Positions 8,008-16,173 of a stretch of 64,000 nt of DNA are shown piece by piece; the stretch's first letter is position 1, and every line of letters starts with the position of its first letter. Position numbers and translations under genes: made by a program. A model generated the notes under the pieces. The model searched no databases, was not told where the DNA came from, and saw only the letters and a program-made list of their open reading frames with translations. Origin of the DNA: BOG-933 sp037132135. GTDB taxonomy: Bacteria > Pseudomonadota > Alphaproteobacteria > Azospirillales > Azospirillaceae. The stretch spans positions 1 through 64,000 of the forward strand of contig JBAXPR010000004.1 in NCBI GenBank assembly GCA_037132135.1, written 5' to 3'.

Positions 8008-10257
8008 TTGGGAAGGTCCGTCTTGGCACCCGTGTTGACCGCGCGGCCGATGCTGTCGGCGAGAGAAGGCCAGACCCTGCCGGCCGACTGCGCCCCCGCA
8101 GCTCCGGCGATGGCATCGTGGCTGCAGGGTCCGTCAACCGGCGACGAGGACGGACATTACCGCAGCATTTTCGAGAACGCGGTCGAGGGCATCTACCAGA
8201 CCACCGTCGATGGCCGCTATCTGAGGGTCAATCCGGCCCTGGCGCAGATGTACGGCTATGACGGCCCCGACCAGTTGATCGTCTCCCTGACCGACATCGC
8301 GGGGCAGTTGTACGTCGACCCGACCCGGCGGGACGATTTCGCCCGCATCATGGCCCGCGACGGCGTTGTCACCGACTTTCAGGCCCAGGTTTTCCGCCGC
8401 GACCGCTCAGTGATCTGGATCGAGGAGAATGCGCGCTGCGTGCGTGACCGCCACGGGCGGATTCTTCATTACGAGGGCATGGTCAGCGACATCACGGCCC
8501 GGGTGGCCTCCGAGGAAAAAATCCGCCTGCTGGCCACCGTTTTTGAAAGCGTCTCCGAGGGCATTCTGGTCGTCGACCGCACGCTCAGGGTCTGTGCCGC
8601 CAACCAGGCCTTCCTCACCATCACCGGCCAGGACCGGGAGCGGATTCTCGGCCGGCCACCGCTGCTGTCGACCCCCGGCTTTGGCGAACCCGGCCTGATC
8701 GAGCGCATCTGCGCCGACGCCGACGTCACCGGCCACTGGCGGGGTGAGCTTGGCTGCGTGCGCCCCGACTTCGTACCGTTTTCGGCCTGGCTGTCGGTGA
8801 CCACGGTGCGCGGCCCGAACGACGAGACCGAATTCTTTGTCCTGGCCTGCTCCGACGTCACGGAACGCAAGCAGCAGGAGGAACGCATCCGCTATCAGGC
8901 CAATTTCGACGGTCTGACCACCCTGCCCAACCGGCGCCTGCTCCATGAGCGGCTGGAACAGACAATCCGGCTCGCGGCGGCGGGACACGAGCGGCTGGCG
9001 GTGGCCTTCCTCGACCTCAACCGCTTCAAGCAGGTCAACGACAGCCTCGGCCACCGCGCCGGCGACGAGTTGCTGAAGCAGGTGGCGCGACGCCTGCGCA
9101 GTTCCTGCGGCGCCTCCGACACCGTCGGTCGCTATGGCGGCGACGAATTCGTGATGATCGTGCCCAATGTCGGCGAGCGCTTCTCCGCGGCCTATCTTGC
9201 GGAAAAGCTGCTCTATGCCTTCAGCGATCCGTTCTCGCTGCCCGAACGCGAGCTGTATTGTTCGCCGAGCATCGGCATCGCCTTTTATCCCGACGACGCC
9301 GAGAGCGCAGACGACCTGATCCGCTGCGCCGACCTTGCGATGTACCATACCAAGCGCTCGGCGCCCCAGCGCTTCAGCCTCTATACTCCCGAGATGCGCC
9401 GGCTTTCGGTGCAGCGGCTCGACCTGGAACACGATCTGCGCCGCGCCATCCAGTGCCAGGAGTTCGGGCTTCATTATCAGCCAAAGATCGACCTCGAGAC
9501 CGGCCGGGTCGCCGGGGCCGAGGCCTTGATCCGCTGGCCGCACCGCTCGCTCGGCTTCGTGCCTCCCGCCGAGTTCATTCCCGTCGCCGAGGATACCGGC
9601 CAGATCACCCTGATCGGTGAGTGGACCTTGCGTCAGGCCTGCCGGCAGGCCCAGGACTGGCGCCGCGCCGGCATTCCCCTCGACACCATCGCGGTCAACC
9701 TGTCGCCCCGGCAATTCCACGACAGCGGCCTCGTCCGGATGGTGCGGCAGTGTCTCGACGACACCGGCCTGCCGCCCGATCAGCTCGAGCTTGAACTGAC
9801 CGAGGGCGCGATGATGGTCGATATGAGCCGGGCGGTCGAGACGCTGCGCCGGCTCAAGGCGCTCGGCGTCCGGCTCGCCATCGACGATTTCGGCACCGGC
9901 TATTCGTCTCTGGCCTATCTCAAGCGGTTTCCCATCGACACCCTCAAGATCGACCGCTCGTTCATTCACGACATCGCCAACAACGCCACCGACACCGCGA
10001 TCATCGACACCATCATCGGTCTGGCCGGCAGTCTCGGCTTCACTGTGGTTGCTGAAGGAGTCGAGACCGCCGAGCAGGCGCTGATCCTGATGGAGCGCAA
10101 CTGCCGCTATTCCCAAGGCTATCTCTTTTGCAAGCCGGTGCCGCCCGAGCGCTTCGCCGCCTATCTCCAGCGCCTGGACCGCGAGCCCTGGTCGGAGCTG
10201 CCGGGTCTTCGCGCCCTCTCCGAAAGACAGCGGCCGGCGGTTGGCCAGGCCGGCTGA
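8008..10257 (+). CDS. PAS-PAS-GGDEF-EAL cyclic-di-GMP protein
   Basis: A soluble c-di-GMP enzyme with no membrane segment or signal peptide. PAS domain 1 spans residues 50-170 (FENAVEGIYQTTVDGRYL...GMVSDITARV) and PAS domain 2 about 175-295. A GGDEF domain follows with intact RYGGDEF; the five-residue-upstream inhibitory RxxD site reads GASD, so product inhibition is probably absent. The EAL domain (about 470-735) keeps EALIRW, NLSPRQF, ELTEGAMM, DDFGTGYSSLAYLKR and the late AEGVET motif, so both synthase and phosphodiesterase activities look possible. The start is uncertain: a TTG at 8008, GTG at 8032 or ATG at 8050; the first PAS domain is complete with any of them. Confidence 0.92.
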   Translation: MGRSVLAPVLTARPMLSAREGQTLPADCAPAAPAMASWLQGPSTGDEDGHYRSIFENAVEGIYQTTVDGRYLRVNPALAQMYGYDGPDQLIVSLTDIAGQLYVDPTRRDDFARIMARDGVVTDFQAQVFRRDRSVIWIEENARCVRDRHGRILHYEGMVSDITARVASEEKIRLLATVFESVSEGILVVDRTLRVCAANQAFLTITGQDRERILGRPPLLSTPGFGEPGLIERICADADVTGHWRGELGCVRPDFVPFSAWLSVTTVRGPNDETEFFVLACSDVTERKQQEERIRYQANFDGLTTLPNRRLLHERLEQTIRLAAAGHERLAVAFLDLNRFKQVNDSLGHRAGDELLKQVARRLRSSCGASDTVGRYGGDEFVMIVPNVGERFSAAYLAEKLLYAFSDPFSLPERELYCSPSIGIAFYPDDAESADDLIRCADLAMYHTKRSAPQRFSLYTPEMRRLSVQRLDLEHDLRRAIQCQEFGLHYQPKIDLETGRVAGAEALIRWPHRSLGFVPPAEFIPVAEDTGQITLIGEWTLRQACRQAQDWRRAGIPLDTIAVNLSPRQFHDSGLVRMVRQCLDDTGLPPDQLELELTEGAMMVDMSRAVETLRRLKALGVRLAIDDFGTGYSSLAYLKRFPIDTLKIDRSFIHDIANNATDTAIIDTIIGLAGSLGFTVVAEGVETAEQALILMERNCRYSQGYLFCKPVPPERFAAYLQRLDREPWSELPGLRALSERQRPAVGQAG

Positions 10258-10712
10258 GGCTCCGCCGTGAGTCGACGGGCCTGGCTGGTCTCGGAGGCAC
10301 CGATCGCTGGTAGAATCCGGATTTCCCCACGCTCCCTCATGTTTTTTCCCGGTCACCCGTGGCGGAAATGCGATGATTTCCGCGCCCGGCAAGGTCTTTG
10401 CCCGGGAACCGGCGGGGCATTACTTTTTTGGAATTGTTCGCGCGAAAGGTTCTGGGTTATGATCCGCGGGCAAAGGCGAACGAGCTTTCGCCGGCTGGTC
10501 CGATTAGAGTGCCTGCTTCGTATAGCGCGGTGAAGGTCTTGAGTAACCCGGGTTCAACGCCTGACCTCTTTCGGCGATGATGGAACCAAGTTCGGATGAC
10601 TCTTGGCGCCTCGCCACCTTGACCGCCCCGACTCTTGAGCGCGGGGCTTGATGACGGACCGGTGACGGATCGGCCGCCGAATTGAATTGCAACGGGTTTC
10701 GAAGGAAGCACC
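10258..10712. other. 455-bp intergenic region upstream of the ATPase/Mic60-like operon
   Basis: I see no convincing gene here. It holds the candidate promoter described separately, an imperfect hairpin at 10385-10404 (CCGGCAA pairing with TTGCCCGG), and two copies of ACTCTTG about 35 bp apart near 10600-10640 of unknown meaning. The length is unusual for a window where most gaps are below 150 bp and would fit a regulated leader. Confidence 0.5.
10434..10462 (+). promoter_or_regulatory. Candidate sigma-70 promoter for the 10.7-14.9 kb operon
   Basis: TTGTTC (10434-10439) and TTATGA (10457-10462) are separated by exactly 17 bp. Transcription from here would leave a leader of about 240 nt before the ATG at 10713. 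The match is moderate and untested. Confidence 0.35.
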
Positions 10713-11486
10713 ATGCCACACACAGTCTGGGTCGCGAATGGTAAGGGCGGCGTGGGAAAGTCGGTTCTCATGATGGCCCTCGCGGCGATTTATGAGGCAT
10801 CCGGGCGGCCGCTGCGCCTGATCGATGCGGATGATAAGGCCAAACTCAGCGAGTTCATGGGGCCGGAAAAGGTGCTCTCGCTCAAGATCGGCGCCTCGAT
10901 GGACGAAATCCGCTCCAACCCCTCGCTGGCCTTCAGTTATTGGGATCGGCTGGCCGAGGAGATCGTCGAGGGCGACACCGGGGTCGATATCGGCGCCAAC
11001 ATGGACCGGCTGATCCTGTCCTGGGCCGAAAAGTCCAATCTTGCCGCTCTCTTTGAGGATTCCGGGGTCTCGATGGACGTCTACGTCCCGATCACCGCCG
11101 AGCCGCTGGCGGTATCGTCCGGGCTGGAAGTGCTCGAAACCGTCGAGCGCATCTTCCCGACCAGCCGCCGCATCCTGGTCCTCAACAAGAAGGCCGGGCC
11201 GTTTGACGCCTATGCCGGCACCCCCGAGTTCCGCCGCCTCGAGGCGCTGCGCGACCGCGGGCTCTACATCGTCGAGATGGCGAGTTGCGTCAGCGAGGCC
11301 TGGACCGACTTCGAGCGGCTGAAGCTGCCGCCGTCGCGGGTGATCACCCTCGACCCCAAGACCGTGGCCTCGATGACCGGCCTCGGTATCCTCGCCGCCC
11401 GCCGGGCCACCGGCGACTACGCCAGCTGGCTGAAACAGCTGACGCTGGCCCTGGCTCCCGTCACTCACGGTACGGTTTCGAACTGA
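10713..11486 (+). CDS. TraL-like ParA/MinD-superfamily P-loop ATPase (first gene of operon)
   Basis: It encodes 257 residues of a soluble P-loop ATPase. The deviant Walker A motif KGGVGKS is at residues 11-17 with the signature lysine intact, and the second block reads RLIDADDKAKL. The middle has VDIGANMDRLILSWAE, in which DxGAN replaces the usual Walker B/switch II text; this, and the following VPITAEPLAVSSGLEVLE, resembles TraL-type ATPases of conjugation loci and related orphan proteins. A clear paralogue lies at 29911-30732. The stop overlaps the next start (TGATG), so translation is probably coupled with the Mic60-like protein. ParA-superfamily members position or load cargo; the cargo here is unknown. 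Chromosome or plasmid partitioning is unlikely because no ParB gene or parS-like repeats are nearby. Confidence 0.8.
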   Translation: MPHTVWVANGKGGVGKSVLMMALAAIYEASGRPLRLIDADDKAKLSEFMGPEKVLSLKIGASMDEIRSNPSLAFSYWDRLAEEIVEGDTGVDIGANMDRLILSWAEKSNLAALFEDSGVSMDVYVPITAEPLAVSSGLEVLETVERIFPTSRRILVLNKKAGPFDAYAGTPEFRRLEALRDRGLYIVEMASCVSEAWTDFERLKLPPSRVITLDPKTVASMTGLGILAARRATGDYASWLKQLTLALAPVTHGTVSN

Positions 11487-12694
11487 TGTCCTGGATTGAC
11501 ACCCTCGACCGGCTCATCACCGACAGCTGGATGGCCAGCCGCGACGAAAGCGCGGCGATGCTGGATTCTCTGCTGGCGTTGTCGCTGGCCGAGCGGTGGG
11601 AGCTGTTTGCCTCCCGCGATTCCCGTCTGATGTTCCTGTCGGACGAGGATTACGCCGTCCTTTTCCGCAGCCTCAACGCCCACTCGATGTTCGCCCAGAT
11701 CGGCGACGCCGCAGCCCCGCCGGTCACCGAAGAGGCGACCGAGGTGCTGCCCGAGGACGCCGAACGCTACGGCGAAGACGGCGCCGAGGCCGGCGAAGGC
11801 GAGATGGCCGATGACCAGGGTGAGGCGGCGGTCGCCGAAGCGGTGGCCGCCCGGCGCTCCTGGTGGCGCACCCGCAAGGGCCTGCGCTGGCTCGGCGTTG
11901 CTATCGCGCTCGGCAGCGCGCTGATGCTGGTCGGGGCCTTCCTGGCCGTGATCGTGCTCTATCTCCTGCCCGGGACCCGGGTCGAACCGCGCAGTGCCGA
12001 CACCCCGGGAACCCTGATCACCAAGCTCGACGAAGTCGAGCGCGATCAGGCGCAACTGGCCAAGCGGCTGGTTGGAATCGACAACCGGGTCAGCGATCTG
12101 GCCACCAGCGTCGATCAGAAATTCGGCACCGCGATGCGCGCGGTCCGCTTCTCCTCGGCGCTCGACCAGCTTCAGGCCGCGATCGAACGCGGCGCCGCCT
12201 ACAAGACGGAACTCGACCGCGTCGCCCCGGTGGTCGCGGCGGCCTCCGATCTGGCGGCGCTGGTCAAGCGGCTCGACGGCACCTCCGCCACCGGCGTGCC
12301 CTCTCTTGCCGCCCTGCGCGAGCGCTTTGACGAAATCGCGCCCCGGTTGGGCGGCGTGGTCGATATCCGCGACCAGTTCGCCCCGCAACTGGTCGAGGTG
12401 ACACGGGATCAAAACATCCTTGCCCGGGCCTTCGGCTGGGTCGGCTCGGTGTTCGGGCTGACCGAGACGCCGGAAACCCGACGCTTCCGGGCCGCGCTTG
12501 GCGGCATTCGCGCCGCCCTCGGGCTCGGCAATCTGCCGGTGGCGGTGCGCCAGTTCGAAGACCTTCATGCCTATCCCGGCGAATTGGCCGGACGCTGGCT
12601 GGCCACGGCGCACAGCCGGCTCGATGCCGACGCCGCCATGGCGGCGCTGCGTCAGGGTGCACTTTCCAGCCCGGCGGTCAGCCGGGACCAGTAA
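11486..12694 (+). CDS. Single-TM protein with Mic60/mitofilin-like C-terminal region
   Basis: It encodes 402 residues. Residues 1-70 are a soluble, Leu- and Trp-containing helical region, 75-125 are strongly acidic, and a basic patch RRSWWRTRKGLRW precedes one hydrophobic segment at about 134-160. After it comes a predicted coiled coil (LDEVERDQAQLAKRL) and, from about residue 225 on, text resembling the mitofilin/Mic60 family of alphaproteobacteria: LQAAIERGAAYKTEL, GVPSLAALRERF, and a C-terminal LGNLPVAVRQFEDLH and LATAHSRLDADAAMAAL. The topology would be N-terminus in the cytoplasm and C-terminus in the periplasm. Bacterial Mic60 shapes inner and intracytoplasmic membranes. It overlaps the ATPase gene by 3 nt and is 10 nt from the next gene. 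This is not the standard hemC/hemD-linked Mic60, so it is probably a specialised relative. Confidence 0.65.
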   Translation: MSWIDTLDRLITDSWMASRDESAAMLDSLLALSLAERWELFASRDSRLMFLSDEDYAVLFRSLNAHSMFAQIGDAAAPPVTEEATEVLPEDAERYGEDGAEAGEGEMADDQGEAAVAEAVAARRSWWRTRKGLRWLGVAIALGSALMLVGAFLAVIVLYLLPGTRVEPRSADTPGTLITKLDEVERDQAQLAKRLVGIDNRVSDLATSVDQKFGTAMRAVRFSSALDQLQAAIERGAAYKTELDRVAPVVAAASDLAALVKRLDGTSATGVPSLAALRERFDEIAPRLGGVVDIRDQFAPQLVEVTRDQNILARAFGWVGSVFGLTETPETRRFRAALGGIRAALGLGNLPVAVRQFEDLHAYPGELAGRWLATAHSRLDADAAMAALRQGALSSPAVSRDQ

Positions 12695-12704
12695 GGGGGC
12701 GGCG

Positions 12705-13544
12705 ATGTCCGACACCAAGCCGTCCGCCGCCACCGCAGGGGGATCGCGGCGGACGGTGACCGTCGATTACCTGACCGCGGCCGCCCATCCCGACGCCGTG
12801 GTCACCGGGGTGCTTTTGGTGGTGATCGGGCTGTTACTGGCTTTGGGGGCGATCGGCCTGATCGAGCCGGTGATGTCCCTCGACCTCTTCAACCCCGACC
12901 TCGGCTCCACCCCGTTCCTGCTCACCCTTGGCAAGGTCGCGGTTTCGGTGCTGGCGCTGGTGGCGGCCGGGCTCGGCCTCGCCAAGCATCCGCGCTTTCC
13001 CGCCTTCTATCTGATCGTTGCCTTCGGCCTGACGTTGCTGATCGCCGCCGATCTCGGCCACTGGCTGACCGGAGCGGGGGCCGAGCGGCCCGGCGCCTTT
13101 CCGCTCGCCGGGCTGCTCGTGGTGCTGGCGGTGCCCTATGTGGTGTTTTCCCGGAAATGCCGGCTGATCTTCCGCCGCCGGCTCGATCTCAACGAGCTGA
13201 AGTCGCTGAGCGGCGACCAGAGCTGGTCGGCCTCTTCGGCGGCGGCGCTGGCCCCGGCCCTGCCCTCGTTCGACCCCGGCCGTCAGGCGCCCGCGCCCAA
13301 GCGGACCCGGGCGCGGCGCAGTGGTGGCGCCGCGCCGGCGCCGGCGCCTTCGCTCAGCGTGCCGGCAGCGCCGCCGGGCGACGCCCAGGCCGCCGCGCTC
13401 TGGGCCGCGCTCTACGGTTCCCAAGCCATCAGCGCCGACAAGGCGACCGACGAGGGCGACGCCGACCCTGCCGCCCCGGGCGGTTCCGGCGGCAAGCGCA
13501 TCGGCCTCGAAGCGCTGATCAATCTCCGACCGCCGGGAAGCTGA
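12705..13544 (+). CDS. Four-TM protein with Pro/Ala-rich cytoplasmic tail (DUF2569-like)
   Basis: It encodes 279 residues. Four hydrophobic segments occur at about residues 30-52, 65-87, 97-117 and 126-148, and the fourth ends in VPYVVFSRKCRLIFRRR, which resembles the PY-x-x-S-x-RV end of DUF2569 membrane proteins. Residues 175-245 are a low-complexity Pro/Ala/Arg segment, and the last ten residues (LEALINLRPP) look like a short conserved peptide that could be a docking tail. The ATG follows a GGGGGCGG site. It lies between the Mic60-like protein and the membrane-anchored ParA with gaps of 10 and 3 nt, so it is almost surely part of the same membrane assembly. Function unknown. Confidence 0.6.
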   Translation: MSDTKPSAATAGGSRRTVTVDYLTAAAHPDAVVTGVLLVVIGLLLALGAIGLIEPVMSLDLFNPDLGSTPFLLTLGKVAVSVLALVAAGLGLAKHPRFPAFYLIVAFGLTLLIAADLGHWLTGAGAERPGAFPLAGLLVVLAVPYVVFSRKCRLIFRRRLDLNELKSLSGDQSWSASSAAALAPALPSFDPGRQAPAPKRTRARRSGGAAPAPAPSLSVPAAPPGDAQAAALWAALYGSQAISADKATDEGDADPAAPGGSGGKRIGLEALINLRPPGS

Positions 13545-13547
13545 CCC

Positions 13548-14885
13548 ATGGCCCAACGATCCCACGTCATCGCGATCGCCAGCCAGAAGGGCGGGGTCGG
13601 CAAGACCGCCACCGCCGTCAACCTTGCGACCGCGCTGGCCGCGGCCGGGCGGCCGGTGCTGCTGGTCGATTGCGACCCCCAGGGCAACGCCAGCGCCAAC
13701 GTCGGCTTCGCGCTGATCGCCAGCGGCGAGGGCGGCGCCCACCAGCTGCTGACCGAGGGCGGCAACCGCCAGGGCGTGGTCTGGCAGACCCGGATTCCCG
13801 AGCTGTGGGTGGCGCCGGCCAGCCTCAATCTGACCCAGCTCGAGTCGGACCTCGGGGCCAGCCACGAAGGCCGGAGCCGGCTCTCGGAGGCGCTCCAGAG
13901 CCTCAGCCAGCCCTTCGACTATGTGGTGATCGACTGCCCGCCCTCGCTGGGCAGCCTGACCATCAATGCCCTGGTCGCCGCCGACCGGGTGATGGTGCCG
14001 CTGCCCTATGATGTTTATGCCCTCCAGGGCTTGCGCCATCTCGACCAGTTCCTGGCCAACCTCGCCGCCGCAGCCCAGAAGCCCCGGCCGCAGCTCGACA
14101 TCCTGCTGACCATGCAGCGCCAGGACGGCGACACCCACGGCGCCAAGACCCTGGCCGCCACCGTCCGCCGCTCCTTCGCCGAGCAGGTGCTGACCACCGA
14201 GGTTCCCTATAGTCAGGAGTTGGCCTCGGCCTCGGTGCTGGGCAAGCCGCTGCTGCTGCACCGGCCGCGTTCGGCCGCCGCCAGCGCCTATGTCGCCCTC
14301 GCGGTCGAACTGGTGCAGCGACTCGAGGACAGCGCCGCCCGGGCCGCCGGCCGGGTGCGCCGGGCCGGCGACAGCTGGGATCCGGTGACGGCGCAGATGG
14401 CCATCGCCAGCCGGCTGATCGGCTGGGTCACCAATCCGACCTCGCCGCTCTACGATCTTGAGGCCGCGACCGAGCATCAGGCGGCGCTGCGCGCCGGCTC
14501 GCTCGCCCACGCCGCCGAACGCACCTTTGGCCTGCGCCATCAGGTCTGGGTCACCGCCGGTCTGGTCGCGGCGGCGCTGATGCTGGGGCCGCTGCTGTTC
14601 TTTGCCGCCGCCCGCCTCGCGCCGATGGACTGGCGGGTGAAGGCCGTGACCGCGATCACCGGCGCCCGCACCCCGTGGGAGGCCGGCACCCTGATTCTCG
14701 CCCGCGCCGATGCGCGCGCGCAAAAGCTGCTGCTGCTGGCCGCCACCCTGGCCGGCAACATGAGCCCGGCGCTGGCCGACTGCCTCGACCACACCGACTT
14801 CGAGCACGGCCCGGTGCTGCCCGGCCAAATGCCCTGCCTCGTCTCGCTCAACGTCACCCAGGGGCTGGCGCCGGCGAAGAAGTAG
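13548..14885 (+). CDS. ParA-family ATPase fused to a C-terminal transmembrane anchor
   Basis: Residues 1-265 are a classical ParA ATPase: KGGVGKT at 14-20, LLVDCDPQGNASAN (Walker A prime), YVVIDCPPSLG (Walker B) and a terminal VPYSQELASAS motif. After a linker, one hydrophobic segment at about 333-355 (VTAGLVAAALMLGPLLFFAA) is followed by about 90 residues with two Cys near 410 and 428 that could form a disulfide if periplasmic. ParA proteins normally bind the nucleoid as soluble dimers, so a built-in membrane anchor is unusual. It ends the four-gene unit. The domain fusion is read directly in one frame, so it is not a frameshift artefact. Function unknown; positioning of a membrane-bound cargo is an inference. 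Confidence 0.82.
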   Translation: MAQRSHVIAIASQKGGVGKTATAVNLATALAAAGRPVLLVDCDPQGNASANVGFALIASGEGGAHQLLTEGGNRQGVVWQTRIPELWVAPASLNLTQLESDLGASHEGRSRLSEALQSLSQPFDYVVIDCPPSLGSLTINALVAADRVMVPLPYDVYALQGLRHLDQFLANLAAAAQKPRPQLDILLTMQRQDGDTHGAKTLAATVRRSFAEQVLTTEVPYSQELASASVLGKPLLLHRPRSAAASAYVALAVELVQRLEDSAARAAGRVRRAGDSWDPVTAQMAIASRLIGWVTNPTSPLYDLEAATEHQAALRAGSLAHAAERTFGLRHQVWVTAGLVAAALMLGPLLFFAAARLAPMDWRVKAVTAITGARTPWEAGTLILARADARAQKLLLLAATLAGNMSPALADCLDHTDFEHGPVLPGQMPCLVSLNVTQGLAPAKK

Positions 14886-14939
14886 GTTTTCGCCGTGCAA
14901 AAGCGCGATCCCCACCGGCGGAGGCATGTGATCATCACG

Positions 14940-15121
14940 ATGATCGCCGAACTGTAGGACGCGCTGGTCGCCGCCGGCGCACCGGAAGACAAAGCCAGAA
15001 AGGCTGCCGAAAGTGTGGCGGCCTATGAAATCGCTCTTCCGGCATCAACCTCGTGAAATGGATGCTCAGCCCGACCATCGCCGGGGTCGCGTCACTGGTG
15101 ATCATGAGGTACCGCTCCTGC
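14940..15121 (+). pseudogene. Relic of a small coiled-coil/TM protein (DUF1640/CCDC90-like)
   Basis: After a GGAGG site, ATG 14940 begins IAEL-stop-DALVAAGAPEDKARKAAESVAAYE, which matches the start of short alphaproteobacterial coiled-coil proteins of the DUF1640/CCDC90B type. A TAG at 14955-14957 interrupts it and the frame ends at about 15056. The family's C-terminal membrane segment then appears in another frame (VKWMLSPTIAGVASLVIMR, 15050-15107). At least one nonsense change and one indel are needed, so the gene is dead. Confidence 0.55.
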
Positions 15122-15163
15122 CTTCCCATTGCCCGGCGCGCCCTGGGCCTTTATAGTCGCGCC

Positions 15164-16117
15164 ATGACCGATACCGCCGCCCCCGCCGACGTGCCCGCGC
15201 CCCGCCACCTGCTTGCCACCGAGGGCATGCCGGCGGCCGAGGTCGTTCGTTTTCTTGATTGCGCCGAGGGCTATGTCGCCCAGGGGCGCAGTTCGAATCG
15301 CAACAGCGATCTCCTGCGCGGGCGGACGCTGGTCAATCTCTTCTACGAGAACTCGACCCGCACCCGGACCTCGTTCGAGTTGGCGGGCAAGCGCCTCGGC
15401 GCCGACGTTATCAACATGGAGGTGGCGGCCAGCTCGGTCAAAAAGGGCGAGACCCTGATCGATACCGCCATGACCCTCAACGCCATGCATCTCGATGTCC
15501 TGGTGGTGCGCCATCCGGAGTCAGGCGCGGCCAAGCTGCTGGCGCGCAAGGTCAATTGCGTCGTCATCAATGCCGGAGACGGCAATCACGAGCATCCGAC
15601 CCAGGCCCTGCTCGACAGCCTGACCATCCGCCGCCGGCGCGGTCAGCTGGGCGGACTGGTGGTGGCGATCTGCGGCGACATCCTGCACAGCCGGGTCGCG
15701 CGCTCCAACATCCACCTGCTCAACGCCATGGGCGCGCGGGTGCGGGTGGTGGCGCCGCCGACGCTGCTGCCGGCCGACATCGGCCGCCTTGGAGTCGAGG
15801 TCCATCACCGGATGGAGACCGGGTTGGCCGATGCCGACATCGTGATGATGCTCCGGCTTCAGACCGAGCGCATGAGCGGTCAGTTCGTGCCCTCGGTGCG
15901 GGAATATTTCCACTTCTTCGGCCTGACCCGTGAAAAGCTCAGGGCAGCCCGGCCCGATGCGCTGATCATGCATCCGGGTCCGATGAACCGTGGCGTCGAA
16001 ATTGATTCGGAGGTCGCCGACGACATCAAGCGCAGCGTGATCCTGGATCAGGTCGAATTGGGCGTGGCGGTGCGGATGGCCTGTCTCGACTTGCTGACCC
16101 GCGCCGGCACAGCTTGA
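15164..16117 (+). CDS. pyrB: Aspartate carbamoyltransferase catalytic subunit
   Basis: It joins carbamoyl phosphate and aspartate in pyrimidine synthesis. The carbamoyl-phosphate loop STRTRTSFELA is at about residues 65-75, followed by SSVKKGETLIDT, the HPTQALLD motif, and HPGPMNRGVEID near the C-terminus. The length of 317 residues is typical. The start is the ATG at 15164; the frame is open further upstream but that part overlaps a dead relic. No pyrC follows directly, and the next gene is an aminotransferase, so pyrB appears to be transcribed alone or with downstream genes. Confidence 0.96.
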   Translation: MTDTAAPADVPAPRHLLATEGMPAAEVVRFLDCAEGYVAQGRSSNRNSDLLRGRTLVNLFYENSTRTRTSFELAGKRLGADVINMEVAASSVKKGETLIDTAMTLNAMHLDVLVVRHPESGAAKLLARKVNCVVINAGDGNHEHPTQALLDSLTIRRRRGQLGGLVVAICGDILHSRVARSNIHLLNAMGARVRVVAPPTLLPADIGRLGVEVHHRMETGLADADIVMMLRLQTERMSGQFVPSVREYFHFFGLTREKLRAARPDALIMHPGPMNRGVEIDSEVADDIKRSVILDQVELGVAVRMACLDLLTRAGTA

Positions 16118-16173
16118 AATGCGGGGTGTAATCGTTTAAACGCTCTTTCCCCCCCGAGAGAACGGGTGCTTCG

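Noticed and set aside
10713..14885. Chromosome or plasmid partitioning locus (parAB).
   Set aside because: There is no ParB-like gene, no parS-like repeats and no replication or segregation gene nearby, and two of the four products are membrane proteins.
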